Source: Chitinophaga sp. YR573
GTDB taxonomy: Bacteria > Bacteroidota > Bacteroidia > Chitinophagales > Chitinophagaceae
Reading direction: 5' to 3'
Length of the DNA stretch: 64,000 bases
Assembly: GCF_900110995.1 (NCBI RefSeq)
Contig: NZ_FOJF01000003.1
Coordinates: 806,001 to 870,000, forward strand
Positions within the stretch are counted from its first letter, which is position 1. Each line of letters starts with the position of its first letter. Positions 63,501-64,000 of the stretch are shown one piece after another. A program made the translations under genes and the position numbers. The notes under the pieces were generated by a model. It saw nothing but the letters and a program-made list of their open reading frames with translations, was not told the origin of the DNA and did no database searches.

Positions 63501-64000
63501 CCGTTTACGGCTGAAACAGGTATTGATGAATCTTGTAGGGAATGCTATTAAATTCACGCCGAAAGGAGAAATATTTGTAGGATTACAACTTGAAGAAACG
63601 TTGAAAGATGATATTGCTGTGATAAGATTTACTGTCAAAGACACAGGTATAGGTATCTCAGAGAAAAATCTTGATAAATTATTCAAAGCCTTTTCACAGG
63701 TAGATGCTTCTACTACCCGTAAATATGGCGGGACCGGCTTAGGACTGGTAATTTGTAAAAAACTGGTGGAAATTATGGGAGGTAATCTCCAGGTTTCAAG
63801 TGAGCAGGAACAGGGGGCCACTTTCTTTTTTACCATCAGCGCCAAAGTGAGTAAAGAACCGCTCATTAACTATGTCAATACCAGCTATGACGATCTCAAC
63901 AAAAAGAAGATATTGATCGTAGATGACAATATGACGAATTTAAGTATTCTTAAAAGTCAACTGGACCAATGGGAGCTTATTACTTTATCAGCAACGTCCG
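60541..64000 (+). CDS. Hybrid two-component sensor with propeller periplasmic domain (partial)
   Basis: At least 1153 residues, still open at the window end. A short signal (YMYFLLNSFPLLAHSQ) precedes some fourteen two-component propeller repeats (LMWFGTQDGLNKYDG, NMWIATWGGGVNRFD and similar) and a Y_Y_Y domain (KQYMYKLEDFDEDWNQLG). A transmembrane helix follows near residues 806-825. The HisKA motif MSHEIRTPMNG has the phospho-acceptor H884, and the ATPase has NLVGNAIKFTPKG and DTGIGISEKN, KYGGTGLGL. A receiver begins at residue 1121 with D1128-D1129 (ILIVDDNMTN). More receivers or an AraC domain may lie beyond. This is the HTCS class of polysaccharide sensors. Confidence 0.95.
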   Translation, partial: MKVYKYYMYFLLNSFPLLAHSQNQPIRFAHIGVNDGLSQSNVTTILQDIRGLMWFGTQDGLNKYDGYQVKVYKNDKKNTASISNNFIKSIVQDKKGNMWIATWGGGVNRFDRATERFIHYVHDKNNANSLSNDFVSMLYIDSNDNVWIGTESGGLNKFNYTTNQFTFYKHEENKAGSLSDNYVRSIFEDSQHNIWVGTFQGGLNLLNNKTQSFTHFQHSVDDTTSIAHNSIEAIVEDGKHRLWIGMRGGGLDLFNPGTQTFRHFRHDHTKRNTLPLDVILCMNVDDKNNLWIGTENGGLSIFNPEKEIFNNVLYDEIDHTSLSNNSIYSIYDDSQGNMWVGTYSGGVNLYNRNSNKFTHYNHNTSDNSLSNNYVLCFSENNDGRIWIATDGGGLNLFDPVTGSFTHFRHKEGDSTTVSSDYIVPLQQDKDNDLWMGTVGDGVSVLSLKENRIRQLKHNPKDSTSINFDNVCAMIRDRDNDLWLGTFGGGLDLYNSKTKSFKHYKHNPNNPNSIVSDRIQSIFQDSEGLLWIGSFEKGLQIFDKTTQTFTSFVPKKSANNLSDNRVNCIYEDHNRNIWVGTSYGLNCWNRKSKTTTAYSIEDGLPNNIIFDILEDAKGRLWISTNKGLSRFNPATKSFTNFYTADGLQSNEFKAHAAIRSRSGMMYFGGVNGFNVFNPDSIEIDSFDPPLILTNFQILNTDVAVALDEKDPSPLKKSIGESTEIILPYDHSVISFEFASLNYTLREKKQYMYKLEDFDEDWNQLGTRRLATYTNLDPGEYTFKVRGLKNNGEWSSHVTSVKLIIIPPFWMTWWFRSLVIAVVAGAIVFMYRRRISAIKAQKEVLEKQVKERTERLDIAMKEERKARREAEQANRAKSVFLATMSHEIRTPMNGVIGMADLLADSNLNNEQQKYAEILKVSGESLLNVINDILDFSKIESGRIELEMRDFDLRICIEEVLDIFAEKAAKAGLDLLYQINHDVPAQIIGDRLRLKQVLMNLVGNAIKFTPKGEIFVGLQLEETLKDDIAVIRFTVKDTGIGISEKNLDKLFKAFSQVDASTTRKYGGTGLGLVICKKLVEIMGGNLQVSSEQEQGATFFFTISAKVSKEPLINYVNTSYDDLNKKKILIVDDNMTNLSILKSQLDQWELITLSATS

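Overview
The window looks like chromosomal DNA of a Bacteroidota bacterium, most likely a Chitinophagaceae member close to Chitinophaga. Supporting signs are a SusC/SusD pair, type IX secretion (T9SS) C-terminal sorting domains on two large secreted proteins, a hybrid two-component sensor with a two-component-propeller periplasmic part, many AraC and Crp/Fnr regulators, a clade II (Sec-type) nos operon, and promoter elements of the Bacteroidota type (TTG-N19-TAnnTTTG). I see no tRNA, rRNA, CRISPR array, insertion sequence or prophage. The genus is inference.

Layout. 1-8.0 kb: a small membrane protein, a methyltransferase with TPR-like tail, a penicillin-binding-protein-like serine hydrolase, an SDR/AraC convergent pair, a propeller-like protein and a secreted M20 amidohydrolase. 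8.2-15.0 kb: a 54-residue exported four-cysteine peptide, a propeller-like protein, a MauE/DoxX-type membrane protein with a CxC motif, then SusC and SusD, closed by a strong terminator. 15.0-23.8 kb: stress/redox genes (aldo/keto reductase with AraC, SMR exporter, HxlR, two Crp-like regulators, DoxX, metallo-beta-lactamase fold, NTF2-like, alpha/beta hydrolase), plus a stand-alone 492-residue protein with a low-complexity leader and TIKI/TraB-like motifs. A truncated hydrolase fragment ends at a perfect 20-bp inverted repeat near 23.85 kb.

24-32 kb: a TPR-HisKA_2 kinase is followed by a receiver-GAF-like-AAA(sigma54)-Fis regulator. Next comes a DtxR/MntR-family regulator divergent from a di-heme lipoprotein, Rieske lipoprotein and porin operon; two matching operator-like sites sit inside the two facing promoters. 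32-38.7 kb: an AraC regulator, then TolC, RND pump and membrane-fusion protein. 38.8-42.8 kb: a four-gene minus-strand tyrosinase operon (unknown 149-residue protein, Cys-rich membrane protein, tyrosinase, single-heme cytochrome-like protein). 43-47.6 kb: dienelactone hydrolase, a T9SS-exported GH64 beta-1,3-glucanase, a small basic protein and a COQ4-like protein.

47.7-54.0 kb: a complete denitrification end-step operon on the minus strand: cytochrome c, nosZ, a membrane protein, nosL, nosD, nosF, nosY, mostly joined by 4-base overlaps. 54.6-60.2 kb: an 1849-residue repetitive T9SS-sorted surface protein. From 60.5 kb to the window end a hybrid histidine kinase runs off the edge.

The best candidates for something little described are the Cys-rich peptide/propeller/MauE/SusCD island, the tyrosinase operon with its unknown helpers, the stand-alone TIKI-like leader protein, and the metal-regulator-controlled di-heme/Rieske/porin operon. 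All family assignments were made by reading motifs; no database search was run.
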